A DNA stretch of 64,000 nt from Cryptosporangium aurantiacum (lineage in GTDB: Bacteria; Actinomycetota; Actinomycetes; Mycobacteriales; Cryptosporangiaceae): assembly GCF_900143005.1 (NCBI RefSeq), contig NZ_FRCS01000010.1, positions 186,001 to 250,000 on the forward strand, in the 5' to 3' direction. The notes beneath the pieces were generated by a model. The model saw only the letters and a program-made list of their open reading frames with translations, was not told where the DNA came from and did no database searches. Every line of letters starts with the position of its first letter. Within the stretch, counting starts at the first letter, position 1. Below, piece after piece: positions 25,823 to 34,490 of this stretch. The position numbers and the translations under genes were made by a program.

Positions 25823-26133
25823 CGGGAGAGCGCCTCCTGGGGCGGGAGTGGCGGGGAGCACCAAGCACCCTACCCGCCTCGCGCGCGGCTCGGGACCAGC
25901 GACGCCGAGGTGTGGACAACCGCCCTGACCGGCCGAGGAACGGTTACACCGTCCGGTGGAACGGCGATGTCAACGAACGGCTGAGGTGTCGTATCGGGGG
26001 TGGGATCGCGCTCTGTGACCGGTGCCGTCGACGGTCGGGCGAGCGGCGCTCTGGCCGGGCCGTTCCTTACGGTGTGTGATGTTCCGATGCTTTCGCCGGT
26101 AACTGCCTGCGCCGGTGCAGTACCTTGGCGCTC
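25823..26133. other. Divergent promoter region between dnaE and Ser/Thr kinase gene
   Basis: No gene is supported in these ~310 bp. On the minus strand a TTGACA (25968-25973) is followed 19 bp later by TGTAAC (25943-25948), a candidate dnaE promoter with a rather long spacer. The ribosome-binding site of dnaE (AGGAGG) lies at the left end. Nothing else stands out. Confidence 0.4.
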
Positions 26134-27765
26134 ATGTGGCAGCAGGGCGACCACCAGGCCGAGTCGGCCCTGCTCGGCGCCGAGATTCGGAGTGTGCGCA
26201 CTGAGCTCGACGAGGTGACCGCGCGCCAGCGTGGCGCGCTGGACCGCACCGACGTCGTGAGCCTGGTGTTGATGGTCGTCGGGCTGGCGGTGTTCGCGTC
26301 GGTGGCCGTGGTTTCCTACGCGTCCGGACAGGACGGGCGCGGGCAGACGTTCGGTGTCTTGACGCTGCTCGCGGTGCCGCTGGTCGTGGTGGGGATCTGG
26401 CGGTCGGTCGGGCGGTATTTGATGTTGCGCCGCCGGGTGGGTCGGATCCGGCGCCGGGAGGCTCAGCTCGCCACCCGGCTGGAGACGCTGGGCGGCACCG
26501 TTCCGCCGCCGGGGTCCGCGGAGCCCACGGCGCCGATCGGATCTACCGCGTCCGCGCCGACCGTGCTCTCGGGCGGGACACCGCCTGCCACGTCAACGGT
26601 CGTGGATCCCGCGGCGCTGACGACGCCCGCCGTTCCGACGACGCCGACGGCGCAGGCGACGCCGACCGCCCCCACGCCCCCGACGACCCGCGAGCCGAGC
26701 CCGACGCCACCCCACGGCCCGCCATCTGGCGGCCCGCCGTCCGGCAGTCCGACGCCCGGCGGGCCTGCGGCCGGTGGCCCGGCGACGGCGGCCGACGGGC
26801 CGGCGACGCCGGGTTATCCGACGACGCCCAACGGCCCGACGCCTTCGCCAGGGAGGTCGACGCCGGTCGGGGTGCCGGACGACGGGCGGCCGAGCGTGGC
26901 GGACGCGATCGCGATGCTCGAGTCCGCCCTCCCCGCTTATGCGGTGCGGCGTGAGCTGGGCCAGGGCGGCTGCGGCATGGTGTTCCTCGCGGAGCACCGC
27001 CAGGCAGGCTGGTTACGCGCGCTGAAACTGCTCACCGAGACCGAGCTGGTGCCGGACTCGCAGTCCCGCTTCCTGCGCGAGGCCCAGGTGATGGAGAGCC
27101 TCGACCACCCGCACGTCGCCCGCGTCTACGAGTACGTCGAGCACGCGGGCTTCAACCTGATCGTCATGGAGTTCCTGTCCGGTGGCAGCGCCGCGGCGCG
27201 CCGGGCGGAGCTGCTCGGCCGGCCCGGGCCGATCTGCGCGATCGGGCTCGCGGTGGCCGACGCGCTCGCGGTCGCCCACTCCCGGGGGGTCGTGCACCGG
27301 GACATCAAGCCGGGCAACCTGCTCTTCGCCGAGGACGGGGCGGTCAAGGTCACCGACTTCGGCATCGCGAAGCTGCTCGCGGGCGGGGACGGTGAGCCGG
27401 CTAGCATCCTCGCGCTGACGCCCGGGTATGCCGCGCCGGAGCAGCTCAATGCCGACGAGATCACCGCCCGCACCGACCTGTACGGGCTCGCGGCGACGCT
27501 CTACCGGATGTTCAGCGGCCAGACGCCGCCGCTGCCCAGCGCCAACGGAACGCCCAGGGCTCGGATGGGCGCGATCCCGCCCGGCATCGCCGCTGTCCTG
27601 GAGCGGTCGCTGAACGGGTTCCCCGAGCAGCGCCACCCGGACGCGATGAGCTTCGCGCTCGACCTCGCGACCGCGTCGGCCGCGGCGCTCCGGCCGGGGT
27701 GGCTGGACGACGCCGGCGTCCCGTTCCGCGGCGCCGCCCCGATCCGCCGCGCCGCCGACGCCTAA
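26134..27765 (+). CDS. Membrane-associated serine/threonine protein kinase
   Basis: A 543-residue kinase with reversed order compared with PknB. A coiled-coil N-terminus (SALLGAEIRSVRTELDEVTARQR) is followed by two membrane helices at about residues 45-65 and 75-95, then a Pro/Thr/Gly-rich linker of ~150 residues, and the kinase domain is C-terminal (about 268-535). Kinase motifs are intact: LGQGGCGMVF loop, RALKLL lysine, VVHRDIKPGNLL, VTDFGIAKL and GYAAPEQLN. It should phosphorylate cytoplasmic proteins. ATG 26134 is preferred over an upstream TTG. It is divergent from dnaE and has no visible partner gene. Confidence 0.88.
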   Translation: MWQQGDHQAESALLGAEIRSVRTELDEVTARQRGALDRTDVVSLVLMVVGLAVFASVAVVSYASGQDGRGQTFGVLTLLAVPLVVVGIWRSVGRYLMLRRRVGRIRRREAQLATRLETLGGTVPPPGSAEPTAPIGSTASAPTVLSGGTPPATSTVVDPAALTTPAVPTTPTAQATPTAPTPPTTREPSPTPPHGPPSGGPPSGSPTPGGPAAGGPATAADGPATPGYPTTPNGPTPSPGRSTPVGVPDDGRPSVADAIAMLESALPAYAVRRELGQGGCGMVFLAEHRQAGWLRALKLLTETELVPDSQSRFLREAQVMESLDHPHVARVYEYVEHAGFNLIVMEFLSGGSAAARRAELLGRPGPICAIGLAVADALAVAHSRGVVHRDIKPGNLLFAEDGAVKVTDFGIAKLLAGGDGEPASILALTPGYAAPEQLNADEITARTDLYGLAATLYRMFSGQTPPLPSANGTPRARMGAIPPGIAAVLERSLNGFPEQRHPDAMSFALDLATASAAALRPGWLDDAGVPFRGAAPIRRAADA

Positions 27766-27803
27766 CCCCGCGCGGCCAAGCCGCGCCACGGCACCCGCCC
27801 CGG

Positions 27804-28925
27804 TTACTCCAGGGTGCGGGCTACGCGCTCTACCGCGTCGGCGTAGTCGGTTGCCATGTCGTACACGACGTCCCGGGTCGACTTCACCTCGTTCATCAAC
27901 CCGACGCCCTGCCCGACCCAGTAGGTCGCCAGATCCTGCGCCCCAGCGTCGCCGGCCGCCGCCAGCGCGTCCACGTGCCGCAGCGCGGGCTCGCTGATCA
28001 GCGTCTGCAGCGGCATCGGCAGCGGTTCCGGGCTACCCGGCCGCGTCCAGGCGTCCGTCCACGGCGACTTCAGCTGCCGCGACGGCTTACCGGTCCGCCC
28101 CTTCGAGCGCACGGTGTCCCGCGACGTCGCGGCCAGGAACTTCTCCCTGGTGTGCGGCGCGGTCTCCGCCTCGGGCGTGGTCAGCCACACCGAGCCGGTC
28201 CAGACACCGGCCGCGCCGAGAGCGATCGACGCCGCCATCTGCCGCCCGGTCACGATGCCGCCCGCCGCCAGAACGGGAACCGGCGCCACCGCCTCCACCA
28301 CCTCCGGCACGAGCACCATCGTGGTGACCTCGCCGCAGTGCCCACCGGCCTCGGTGCCCTGCGCGATGATGATGTCGACGCCGGCCGCGACCTGCTTGAT
28401 CGCATGCTCGCGCGCACCGACCAGCGCGGCCACCGGCACTCCGGCGGCACGCCCGCGCTCCAGCATCACCGCGGGCGGCACGCCGAGCGCGTTGGCGATC
28501 AGTTTGATCGGATGGCTGAACGCGACGTCCAGCAGCTCGTCCGGCGCCGGGATGCTCTGCGCGAACGCCAGGCCGTCCGTCGCCGGCCCTGCGGCGGGGG
28601 TCACCCCGTGTGCCGCCAGGATCTCGTCCACGTAGGCCCGATGTTCCGCCGGGATCGCCGCGAGCAGGGCGTCCATATCGATCGGAGTGCCCGGCTGCAG
28701 CGCGGCTGCACGTTCGGGAACGATGATGTCGACCCCGTAGGGGCGACCTTGGATGTGGTCGTCGATCCACTTCAGCTCGGTCTCGAGCTGCTCCGGGGTG
28801 AACATCGAGCCGCCCAGCACACCGAACCCACCGGCCAGGCTGACCTCGACGACCACGTCGCGGCAGTGGCTGAACGCCAGCAGCGGCAGGTCGATGCCGA
28901 GTAAGTCACAGATGGCGGTCTTCAT
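27804..28925 (-). CDS. Nitronate monooxygenase family flavoprotein
   Basis: A 373-residue TIM-barrel flavin enzyme: MKTAICDLLGIDLPLLAFSH, FGVLGGSMFTPEQLE, IDIIIAQGTEAGGHCG (with the family His) and VPVLAAGGIVTGRQMAASIALGA. ATG 28925 is preferred; an ATG at 28952 lies on the edge of the inverted repeat that probably serves as operator. It diverges from a TetR-type gene and is likely controlled by it. Long members of this family (about 370 residues) occur with acyl-CoA or lipid catabolism genes, consistent with the thiolase-like gene nearby. Substrate not known. Confidence 0.85.
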   Translation of the reverse strand: MKTAICDLLGIDLPLLAFSHCRDVVVEVSLAGGFGVLGGSMFTPEQLETELKWIDDHIQGRPYGVDIIVPERAAALQPGTPIDMDALLAAIPAEHRAYVDEILAAHGVTPAAGPATDGLAFAQSIPAPDELLDVAFSHPIKLIANALGVPPAVMLERGRAAGVPVAALVGAREHAIKQVAAGVDIIIAQGTEAGGHCGEVTTMVLVPEVVEAVAPVPVLAAGGIVTGRQMAASIALGAAGVWTGSVWLTTPEAETAPHTREKFLAATSRDTVRSKGRTGKPSRQLKSPWTDAWTRPGSPEPLPMPLQTLISEPALRHVDALAAAGDAGAQDLATYWVGQGVGLMNEVKSTRDVVYDMATDYADAVERVARTLE

Positions 28926-28935
28926 GCGCACATCG

Positions 28936-28951
28936 TGAACGCATCCGTTCA
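28936..28951. promoter_or_regulatory. Candidate TetR operator
   Basis: The inverted repeat TGAACG-CATC-CGTTCA lies at 28936-28951, between the start of the nitronate monooxygenase gene and the TetR gene. Arms are perfect over 6 bp and extend with one mismatch to CGTGAACG/CGTTCATG. Its location covers the divergent promoters, as expected for a TetR site. Binding is inferred. Confidence 0.5.
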
Positions 28952-28986
28952 TGTTGTAAAGTCCCCTTCAAGATGGGGGAGGAAAG

Positions 28987-29685
28987 ATGGCGCAGGAACG
29001 ACCGCCCGGTGGGCAGCGCGTCTACGGTGGGCTGAGCCCGGCCGAGCGGGTCGCCCGCCGCCGCGAGCAGTTCCTCGACGCCGCCGTCGACGTTTTCGGA
29101 ACGGTCGGCTGGGCCGGTTCCACGGTCGCCGACATCTGCCGCGCCGCGAAGCTGTCGCCGCGCTTCTTCTACGAGGAGTTCCCCAGCCGCGAGCTGCTGT
29201 TCCTGGCCACCACCGACCGGGTAGCGAGCCAGGTCGAGCAGGTGGTCCGGGACGCGATCGCGACCGGCGAGGGTGACGTCCAGACCCAGGCGCGGCACGT
29301 GCTCACCGCGCTGGCCGAGTACTTCACCGCCGACCCGCGGACGGTGCGGGTCGCGCTGATGGAGTCGCTGGCTACGCCGGAGTTCCGCGAGCAGCGGCGG
29401 CTGCTGCTCTCGAGCTTTGTCGAGCTCGCGGCCCGCCTGATGCGCCCGCTGCGCGCCGACGACCCGGACGACACCCCGGCGCGCGAGCGGAAAGACCTTC
29501 TGTCGGCCGGGCTCCTCGTCGGCGGCGTCGTCGAAGTGTTGATCGCGGGCGCCACCGCGAACGAGGCCGGGCCGCGACGCGGTCCCACCGATCTCGGTGC
29601 TCTAGCCGTCCGGCGCCGTGGCGCCGCGGAGCTCGTCGAGCACCTCACCGCACTGTTCACCGCCGCCGCCCGCTTGGAGGGCTAG
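28987..29685 (+). CDS. TetR family transcriptional regulator
   Basis: A 232-residue regulator. The N-terminal TetR DNA-binding domain reads RREQFLDAAVDVFGTVGWAG, then STVADICRAAKLSPRFFYEEF. The C-terminal ~150 residues are all-helical ligand/dimer domain. ATG 28987 has AGGAAAG just ahead. It is divergent from the nitronate monooxygenase gene over a short gap with an inverted repeat, and its stop lies 2 bp before the thiolase-like gene, so it is in an operon with it. A repressor of an acyl-CoA/lipid-related set is a reasonable inference. Confidence 0.85.
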   Translation: MAQERPPGGQRVYGGLSPAERVARRREQFLDAAVDVFGTVGWAGSTVADICRAAKLSPRFFYEEFPSRELLFLATTDRVASQVEQVVRDAIATGEGDVQTQARHVLTALAEYFTADPRTVRVALMESLATPEFREQRRLLLSSFVELAARLMRPLRADDPDDTPARERKDLLSAGLLVGGVVEVLIAGATANEAGPRRGPTDLGALAVRRRGAAELVEHLTALFTAAARLEG

Positions 29686-29687
29686 AC

Positions 29688-31187
29688 ATGGATGACCACC
29701 GGTTACCCGTCCTCGTCGGGGTCGGGCAGGTACGGGCCAACCGCACACGGTCGGTCGCCGAGGCGCGTGAACCGCTGGCCTTGATCCTCGAGGCGCTGGA
29801 CGCGGCCGCCGCAGACGCCGGCGCACCCGAACTGTTGACGTCCGCCGACGCGATCTACACGGTCCGCGTCGCCAGCTGGGCGTACGACGAGCTGTCCGCC
29901 GTGGTGGCCGACGGCGTCGAGGCGACCCCCAAGCACCGGGTCGACAGCCCGATCGGTGGTCAGTGGCCGATCCGGCTGCTCGACCAGGCCGCGTCCCGGA
30001 TCGCGTCCGGCGAGAGCAGCGTCGCGCTACTGGTTGGCGGTGAGGCGGCGGCGTCGGCTGCCGCGCTGCTGAAGGCGGGCGTCGACCCGGTCGCCGACCT
30101 CGGGTGGAGCGCCCACCCCGGGGGTCCGGCGCCGATCGACGCCGCGGACCTCGGCAGCCCGGCGATGCAGGCTGCCGGGCTGCTGTTGCCCACCCGGGTC
30201 TACCCGCTCTACGAGAACCGCCTGCAGGCCGACCTCGGGCTGACCCCGGCGGAGAACGCGGACTGGTCGGCGCGCCTCTACTCCGACCTCAGCGCGATCG
30301 CGGCGACCAACCCGATCGCCTGGAACACCGAGGCGCTCAGCCCGGCCGAGGTCGGCACGGTCACCGCGAAGAACCGGCTGGTCAGCGAGCCGTATCCGCT
30401 CTCGATGAACGCGCTGCCGTTCGTCGACCAGGCGGCGGCGGTGATCGTCACGTCGTTGGCGGCCGCCAGGGCAGCCGGAATTCCCGCCGAGAAGGTCGTG
30501 CACATCCGTGCCGCCGCGGGTGTCGACGACGTCGGCGACGTCCTGGCCCGCCCGAAGCTCGGCCGGTCGACCGCGCTGGCCGAGGCGCTGACCGGAGCGC
30601 TCGACCGGGCCTCCGTCTCCGCCGCGGAGCTGGACCTGGTCGACATCTACAGCTGCTTCCCGATCGTCCCGAAGCTCGCCGGGCTCGCGCTCGGGCTGCC
30701 CCGCGACGCGGTCCTCTCGGTCACCGGCGGCCACTCCTCGTTCGGCGGACCGCTGAACAGCTACTCGCTGCACGCGCTCGCGCGCGCGGTCGAGCGCATC
30801 CGTAGCGGCGACCGCCTCGCGCTGGTGCACGCGAACGGTGGGTTCCTCACCTATCAGCACGTGGTGGTCCTCGGCTCGTCCGCGGTGGCGTATGCGAGTG
30901 GTCCGGTGCAGGCCCGTACGGGCGGCCTTCCGGTGGTGGACGCCGCCCAGCTGGGCGATGTGGACGTGGTAGTCGAGACCGCCACGGTCGAGCACGGCCG
31001 GGACGGCGCTCCGGCGCAGGCGTTCGTCGTGGTGAGTACCGAGGACGGCGTCCGCGCGGCGGTGGCCACCGCACGTGGTGACGCCGCCGCCGCCGCTGCC
31101 TGGTCGCTCGACGCGCTGCCGCCCGGAGCCACGACCCACGTCGGCCGCCGCGCCCGTCTCAACCTGGGGATTCTCGAAGCCCGATAG
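29688..31187 (+). CDS. Thiolase-like protein (acetyl-CoA acetyltransferase family)
   Basis: A 499-residue thiolase-fold protein: LPVLVGVGQV at the start, ASGESSVALLVGGEAAASA in the first half, VDIYSCFPIVPKLA and VTGGHSSFGGPLNSYSLHAL in the second, and an extra ~110-residue C-terminal domain. The region where true thiolases carry the nucleophilic Cys reads SPIGGQWPIRLLDQAA, with no Cys, so it probably does not form an acyl-enzyme there. This matches the actinobacterial 'thiolase-like' group. It is in an operon with the TetR gene (2-bp gap). Likely binds or processes acyl-CoA; exact reaction unknown. Confidence 0.75.
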   Translation: MDDHRLPVLVGVGQVRANRTRSVAEAREPLALILEALDAAAADAGAPELLTSADAIYTVRVASWAYDELSAVVADGVEATPKHRVDSPIGGQWPIRLLDQAASRIASGESSVALLVGGEAAASAAALLKAGVDPVADLGWSAHPGGPAPIDAADLGSPAMQAAGLLLPTRVYPLYENRLQADLGLTPAENADWSARLYSDLSAIAATNPIAWNTEALSPAEVGTVTAKNRLVSEPYPLSMNALPFVDQAAAVIVTSLAAARAAGIPAEKVVHIRAAAGVDDVGDVLARPKLGRSTALAEALTGALDRASVSAAELDLVDIYSCFPIVPKLAGLALGLPRDAVLSVTGGHSSFGGPLNSYSLHALARAVERIRSGDRLALVHANGGFLTYQHVVVLGSSAVAYASGPVQARTGGLPVVDAAQLGDVDVVVETATVEHGRDGAPAQAFVVVSTEDGVRAAVATARGDAAAAAAWSLDALPPGATTHVGRRARLNLGILEAR

Positions 31188-31313
31188 GTACCGGACGGAT
31201 ACGACCAGTCACACAATGCGGAAACCACCGTCGCTTGGACGCAAATCCGTGATCGCCTGATCTCGGAGCGCAACCTTGGCTACCGTGCGTCCAGTTCAGT
31301 CTTCAAGGGGGCT

Positions 31314-32549
31314 GTGGTGCGCCGGAGAGCTCTGCTCGGAGTGGTGTCAACCGTGCTCCTGGTAACCGCGGGGTGCGGGGGTGATCCGCGTGGCGTCCCG
31401 GACGACGACCCTCCGAGTTCCGCTCCACCCGGTGCCGTCGCCCCCGAACCCAAGCGTTTCGATCCGCCCGCCAAGTTCCTCAACTCCGGCCAGACCCTCG
31501 CCGTGGCGCCGCGGCGAGGGGGGTCACTCGGAAAGCCCGAGGTGGCCGCGGTCTTCGTCGGCGCGACGCTGGTCTACGTCGACGAGTCCTCGCTGGCCGG
31601 CCGTGACCTGGCGACCGGGGACGAGCGCTGGGTGACCCCGATGCCGGGCGTGACCAGCGCGGAATCCACCCAGATCGCAACGCCGGCCCTGTTCGAGGGC
31701 CGGGTCTACGCCGCAGCGGCGATCACCGTGCCGACCGGCCCCCGGGTGACGAGCCACCGGGCGATCTCGCTGGTCGCGGTCGACCCGGTCACCGGCAACG
31801 AGATCTGGACCGCGACGATCGAGGTGTTACCGGGCGACCCGGTCCGCGACGTCCGGCTGGTGGGCGTCACCGCCGACTCGATCGTCCTGGATACCTCCAC
31901 CACCACGTACGTGGTCGATCCGCAGACACGGAAGACCCGGTGGAAGACGCAGTTCTTCGAACCCACGGTCGTCGACGGCACCGTGGTCGCCGGTCAACTC
32001 GGCGAGGACGCCACCGAGACCAAGACGCGGACGGTCGGACTGCGGCTCACCGACGGCGTCCAGCTCTGGTCCAGCCCGGTCGCCGCGCAGCAGGGGCGGT
32101 CGTTCCCGCTGGGCCCGGGGCTGATGGCCGTCCAGGGCCGGGAGTTCAGCAGCACCGAGCCGTTCTTCGACTTCCTCGATCCGGCCACCGGGCAGAGTCG
32201 CTATCCCGGCGACAGCGACGATCTGAGTGCCTACCAGGACTGCTGGTTCGACTCCCGGACGCTGGTCGTCTGCGGGGCGTCCGGCACGCGGACGATCGCG
32301 GTCGGCTACAACTGGTCGGACCTGACCGAGATCTGGGAGCTGCCGGTCGGTGAGCGGGCGGCTCCGCGGGTGACGGCGGCCTGGCACGGCGCCGTCTACG
32401 GCGTGCTGGCCGGCAAGCCGGTCATTCTGGACGGTCGCACCGGGGCGGTTCGCAACGCGGCGGCCGGTGCAGCGCCCGAGCTGGTCAACGAATACGCCGG
32501 GGTCACGGCCGAGTCCGGCTCGCTGACGCTGTTTCCGGCGATCGCCTGA
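31314..32549 (+). CDS. PQQ-like beta-propeller lipoprotein
   Basis: A 411-residue predicted lipoprotein. The signal peptide RRRALLGVVSTVLLVTAGC ends in a lipobox (Cys21). The rest shows propeller blades of the PQQ-binding type: LVYVDESSLAGRDLATGDERW, SLVAVDPVTGNEIWTATI, TYVVDPQTRKTRWKT and LRLTDGVQLWSSPV. Without a catalytic domain it is most likely a binding or scaffold propeller at the outer face of the membrane. Start GTG 31314 (or 31317) follows AAGGGGG. It stands alone, with a terminator-like hairpin after it. Confidence 0.8.
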   Translation: MVRRRALLGVVSTVLLVTAGCGGDPRGVPDDDPPSSAPPGAVAPEPKRFDPPAKFLNSGQTLAVAPRRGGSLGKPEVAAVFVGATLVYVDESSLAGRDLATGDERWVTPMPGVTSAESTQIATPALFEGRVYAAAAITVPTGPRVTSHRAISLVAVDPVTGNEIWTATIEVLPGDPVRDVRLVGVTADSIVLDTSTTTYVVDPQTRKTRWKTQFFEPTVVDGTVVAGQLGEDATETKTRTVGLRLTDGVQLWSSPVAAQQGRSFPLGPGLMAVQGREFSSTEPFFDFLDPATGQSRYPGDSDDLSAYQDCWFDSRTLVVCGASGTRTIAVGYNWSDLTEIWELPVGERAAPRVTAAWHGAVYGVLAGKPVILDGRTGAVRNAAAGAAPELVNEYAGVTAESGSLTLFPAIA

Positions 32550-32560
32550 GCATGGAACGG

Positions 32561-32604
32561 CCGAACGCCCCGGGTGCCGTGACCGTGGCACCCGAGGCGT
32601 TCGG
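32561..32604. terminator. Intrinsic terminator-like hairpin between convergent genes
   Basis: CCGAACGCCCCGGGTGCC (32561-32578) and GGCACCCGAGGCGTTCGG (32587-32604) form an 18-bp stem with one mismatch and an 8-nt loop. It lies just after the PQQ-like lipoprotein gene and before the convergent secreted-protein gene, so it may serve both. Confidence 0.7.
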
Positions 32605-32638
32605 ATCGAGCCGGTGGATCAGGTCCGATTCGACCTGA

Positions 32639-33214
32639 TCAGTAGCCCTGGGTGTTCAGGACCCAGGTCCCGCGGCAGCGCCAGTCGTTGCTGCCCCACT
32701 TGTTCCAGCTCTGGTGCCAACCCTTGTAACCGCGCTTCGTGAAGTCGCAGTCGTAGGAGTCCCACCACCCCTTGTGCACACCACGCTTGCCGGCCGACTT
32801 GCAGGCCTTGTAGCTGCGGTGGAAGCCCTTCACCCGGTCGTGCTTCCACTTGTGCTTGCCGTGGAAGTGACCCTTGTCCTTGTCCCAGCCGCGGTCGCAC
32901 TCGTCGTCGCACTCGTCGTGCTTCTTGCGGTGGTCCTTCTTGTGCCAGTCACCCTTCGACCGGCCGGACGAGTAGTCCTTCTTCTTATCCGCGGAAGCCC
33001 ACTTCACCTCGGTCTTCTCGACCTTCGTGTACGACCCGGCGACCGCGTTCGACGACTCGTGGTCCGAACCCCAGTCGTTCTGGTAGCTACCACCGGAGTA
33101 CTCGTCACCGGTGTGCGTCGCCGCGGACGCCGGCGCGGCGAGACCCAGCGTGGCGCCGCTGGCGAGCGCCAGCCCAGCGACCGAAAGAGCCGTCCGTCGT
33201 GCCTTGCTTCCCAT
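32639..33214 (-). CDS. Secreted Lys/His/Trp-rich protein
   Basis: A 191-residue exported protein. The signal peptide is MGSKARRTALSVAGLALASG through about APASAA (cleavage near residue 31). The mature part is extremely charged: blocks such as KKDHRKKHDECDDECDRGWD and GHFHGKHKWKHDRVKGFHR, then repeated Trp-rich KGWWDSYDCDF, KGWHQSWNKWG and DWRCRG. Six cysteines could form three disulfides or bind metal. ATG 33214 has GAGGAGG ahead. No known family recognised; binding of metal, polysaccharide or cell wall is possible. It stands alone, between hairpins. Confidence 0.7.
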   Translation of the reverse strand: MGSKARRTALSVAGLALASGATLGLAAPASAATHTGDEYSGGSYQNDWGSDHESSNAVAGSYTKVEKTEVKWASADKKKDYSSGRSKGDWHKKDHRKKHDECDDECDRGWDKDKGHFHGKHKWKHDRVKGFHRSYKACKSAGKRGVHKGWWDSYDCDFTKRGYKGWHQSWNKWGSNDWRCRGTWVLNTQGY

Positions 33215-33523
33215 TTCCTGCCTCCTCTGATGTTTCAGGCGGAATGAGCAAAGCAGACGCATCGGTGTTTATTCGGCCCCGATTGAGCCTTACGCCAATC
33301 ACTATTTGTGCAATTAAGGAGTTTTGCCCAGCAGAGTGAGTCGGGGAGATCCGTTGGGAGACGTGTCGTTCCGCCGTTCGGTCGGTTTCGCCCAGATGCC
33401 CGTTACCTAACCCGAAGAACAGCTGCGAGGGTTGTGTCGCTTTCGCCGTTCTCTTCGATCCACTCCGGACACGAAAAGACGGACCGGAAAGTCCTCCGGT
33501 CCGTCCGTGTTCTCGGGTGAGTT
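33215..33523. other. Non-coding region with terminator and promoter of secreted-protein gene
   Basis: No gene is supported in this ~310 bp. The left part should hold the promoter of the secreted Lys/His-rich protein gene; it is less GC-rich, with short A/T runs. The right end holds a terminator for the leftward resolvase-like genes (listed separately). Confidence 0.5.
33478..33505 (-). terminator. Intrinsic terminator of the resolvase-like gene pair
   Basis: An 11-bp perfect stem GACGGACCGGA/TCCGGTCCGTC with a 6-nt loop. Read on the minus strand it is followed by TTTT, a standard Rho-independent form. It lies 18 bp after the stop of the leftward gene ending at 33524. Confidence 0.85.
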
Positions 33524-34096
33524 CTAGTCCGCCGCCGGGTCGATGACCTGGATGGTTCCGCCCGCCGAGGTCGCGTTGTGGCACAGCGCCCGGCGCAGGA
33601 CGTCGTTGGGCGCCAGGTGTGTCCACGTGGGCACCACGATCGCCGACGCCTCGCGCAGGTACAGGTGACGCAGGCAGGCGGAGAACCCCGGCCGCCGGGC
33701 GTCGTCGTCGGTGACGTCGTCGCGGTGTACCCGCAGCAGCGTCAGCCCGCGCTCCCTGGCGTACTGCGCGATCGCCTCGACCAGCGGCGCGGTCGCATCG
33801 TCGTCGACGTCATCGGTGCCTCTGGCCAACGCCGCGAGCGGGTCCGTCGGGGTCACCACCGCTCGGAGGTACCCGACGACCACGCGGGAGACGTCGCTGC
33901 GCGGCCGGCTCGGTTCGCGTTCGATGGTCGGCGACGGCATGTCGAGTGCGGCGAGCAGGCGGACGGCGTCCGCATGCTCTTCGGGGGCGGAGACCGACAG
34001 CCGGGGCCAAGCGGTCGGAGTGGTGGGTGCGGCCGGAAGCGTGACGGGCGCGGCGAAGCCGTGCCGTCCCGCGCCACCCGATGCGGCCGGGGTCAT
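33524..34096 (-). CDS. Resolvase-fold protein without catalytic serine (second of pair)
   Basis: A 190-residue protein. The C-terminal ~130 residues resemble the serine-recombinase N-terminal domain: VVVGYLRAVVTP at the strand where recombinases have YxRVS, LVEAIAQYARERGLTLLRVHRD, RRPGFSACLRHL, SAIVVPTWTHLAP and GGTIQVID. The catalytic Ser is absent (AVVTP in place of VSS), and no DNA-binding tail follows. Recombination is thus unlikely. ATG 34096 with AAGGAG ahead is preferred; GTG 34123 is a longer alternative. It follows the similar 118-residue gene with a short gap, so both probably share an mRNA. Confidence 0.6.
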   Translation of the reverse strand: MTPAASGGAGRHGFAAPVTLPAAPTTPTAWPRLSVSAPEEHADAVRLLAALDMPSPTIEREPSRPRSDVSRVVVGYLRAVVTPTDPLAALARGTDDVDDDATAPLVEAIAQYARERGLTLLRVHRDDVTDDDARRPGFSACLRHLYLREASAIVVPTWTHLAPNDVLRRALCHNATSAGGTIQVIDPAAD

Positions 34097-34133
34097 GCTC
34101 GTCGGTACTCCTTGCGCCGTCACGGTCGACCGG

Positions 34134-34490
34134 TCACGTTCTGGACTGCGCCGAGGCGAGCGCTTCGTCGGCTACGAACAGGCGACCGCCGGCGTCTTCC
34201 ACGAGATAGGCCAGCGAGTCGCGGATGTCCGGATGCCAGGACAGGTGCGCGACGTCGAGCAGCAGGACCCCGTCGGCGCGGCGTTCACGCACGTCAGCCA
34301 AGGCCGCCGCGAATCCACTTCGTTCACCGCGCCTACCCGTGATCGCACCGGGCCCGATCGCGTCCGCATAGACGTGTCGTAGTTCCAAGGCGCGGTCTTC
34401 GGCGTAGCGTCGAAGTGCTTCGAGTTCGGCGTGCGAATCCACGGCGCCTGCACGCGGCGGTCGCAAGTAACCGACAACGGTCGTTGCCAT
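34134..34490 (-). CDS. Resolvase-fold protein without catalytic serine (first of pair)
   Basis: A 118-residue protein with the resolvase N-terminal-domain pattern: TTVVGYLRPPRAG, ELEALRRYAEDRALELRHVY, RSGFAAALADVRERRADGVL, DVAHLSWHP and GGRLFVADE. The usual active-site Ser is missing (PPRAG), and there is no DNA-binding domain. It lies upstream of the second, related protein and is divergent from an XRE/DUF397 pair. Role unknown; a regulatory or scaffold use of the fold is likely. ATG 34490 is the start that matches the first strand. Confidence 0.6.
   Translation of the reverse strand: MATTVVGYLRPPRAGAVDSHAELEALRRYAEDRALELRHVYADAIGPGAITGRRGERSGFAAALADVRERRADGVLLLDVAHLSWHPDIRDSLAYLVEDAGGRLFVADEALASAQSRT

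Noticed and set aside
22304-25984. Two very long open frames antisense to dnaE (22304-23998 and 24167-25984)
   Set aside because: They lie opposite a full-length DnaE, have no family-like sequence and no ribosome-binding site; they result from high third-position GC.
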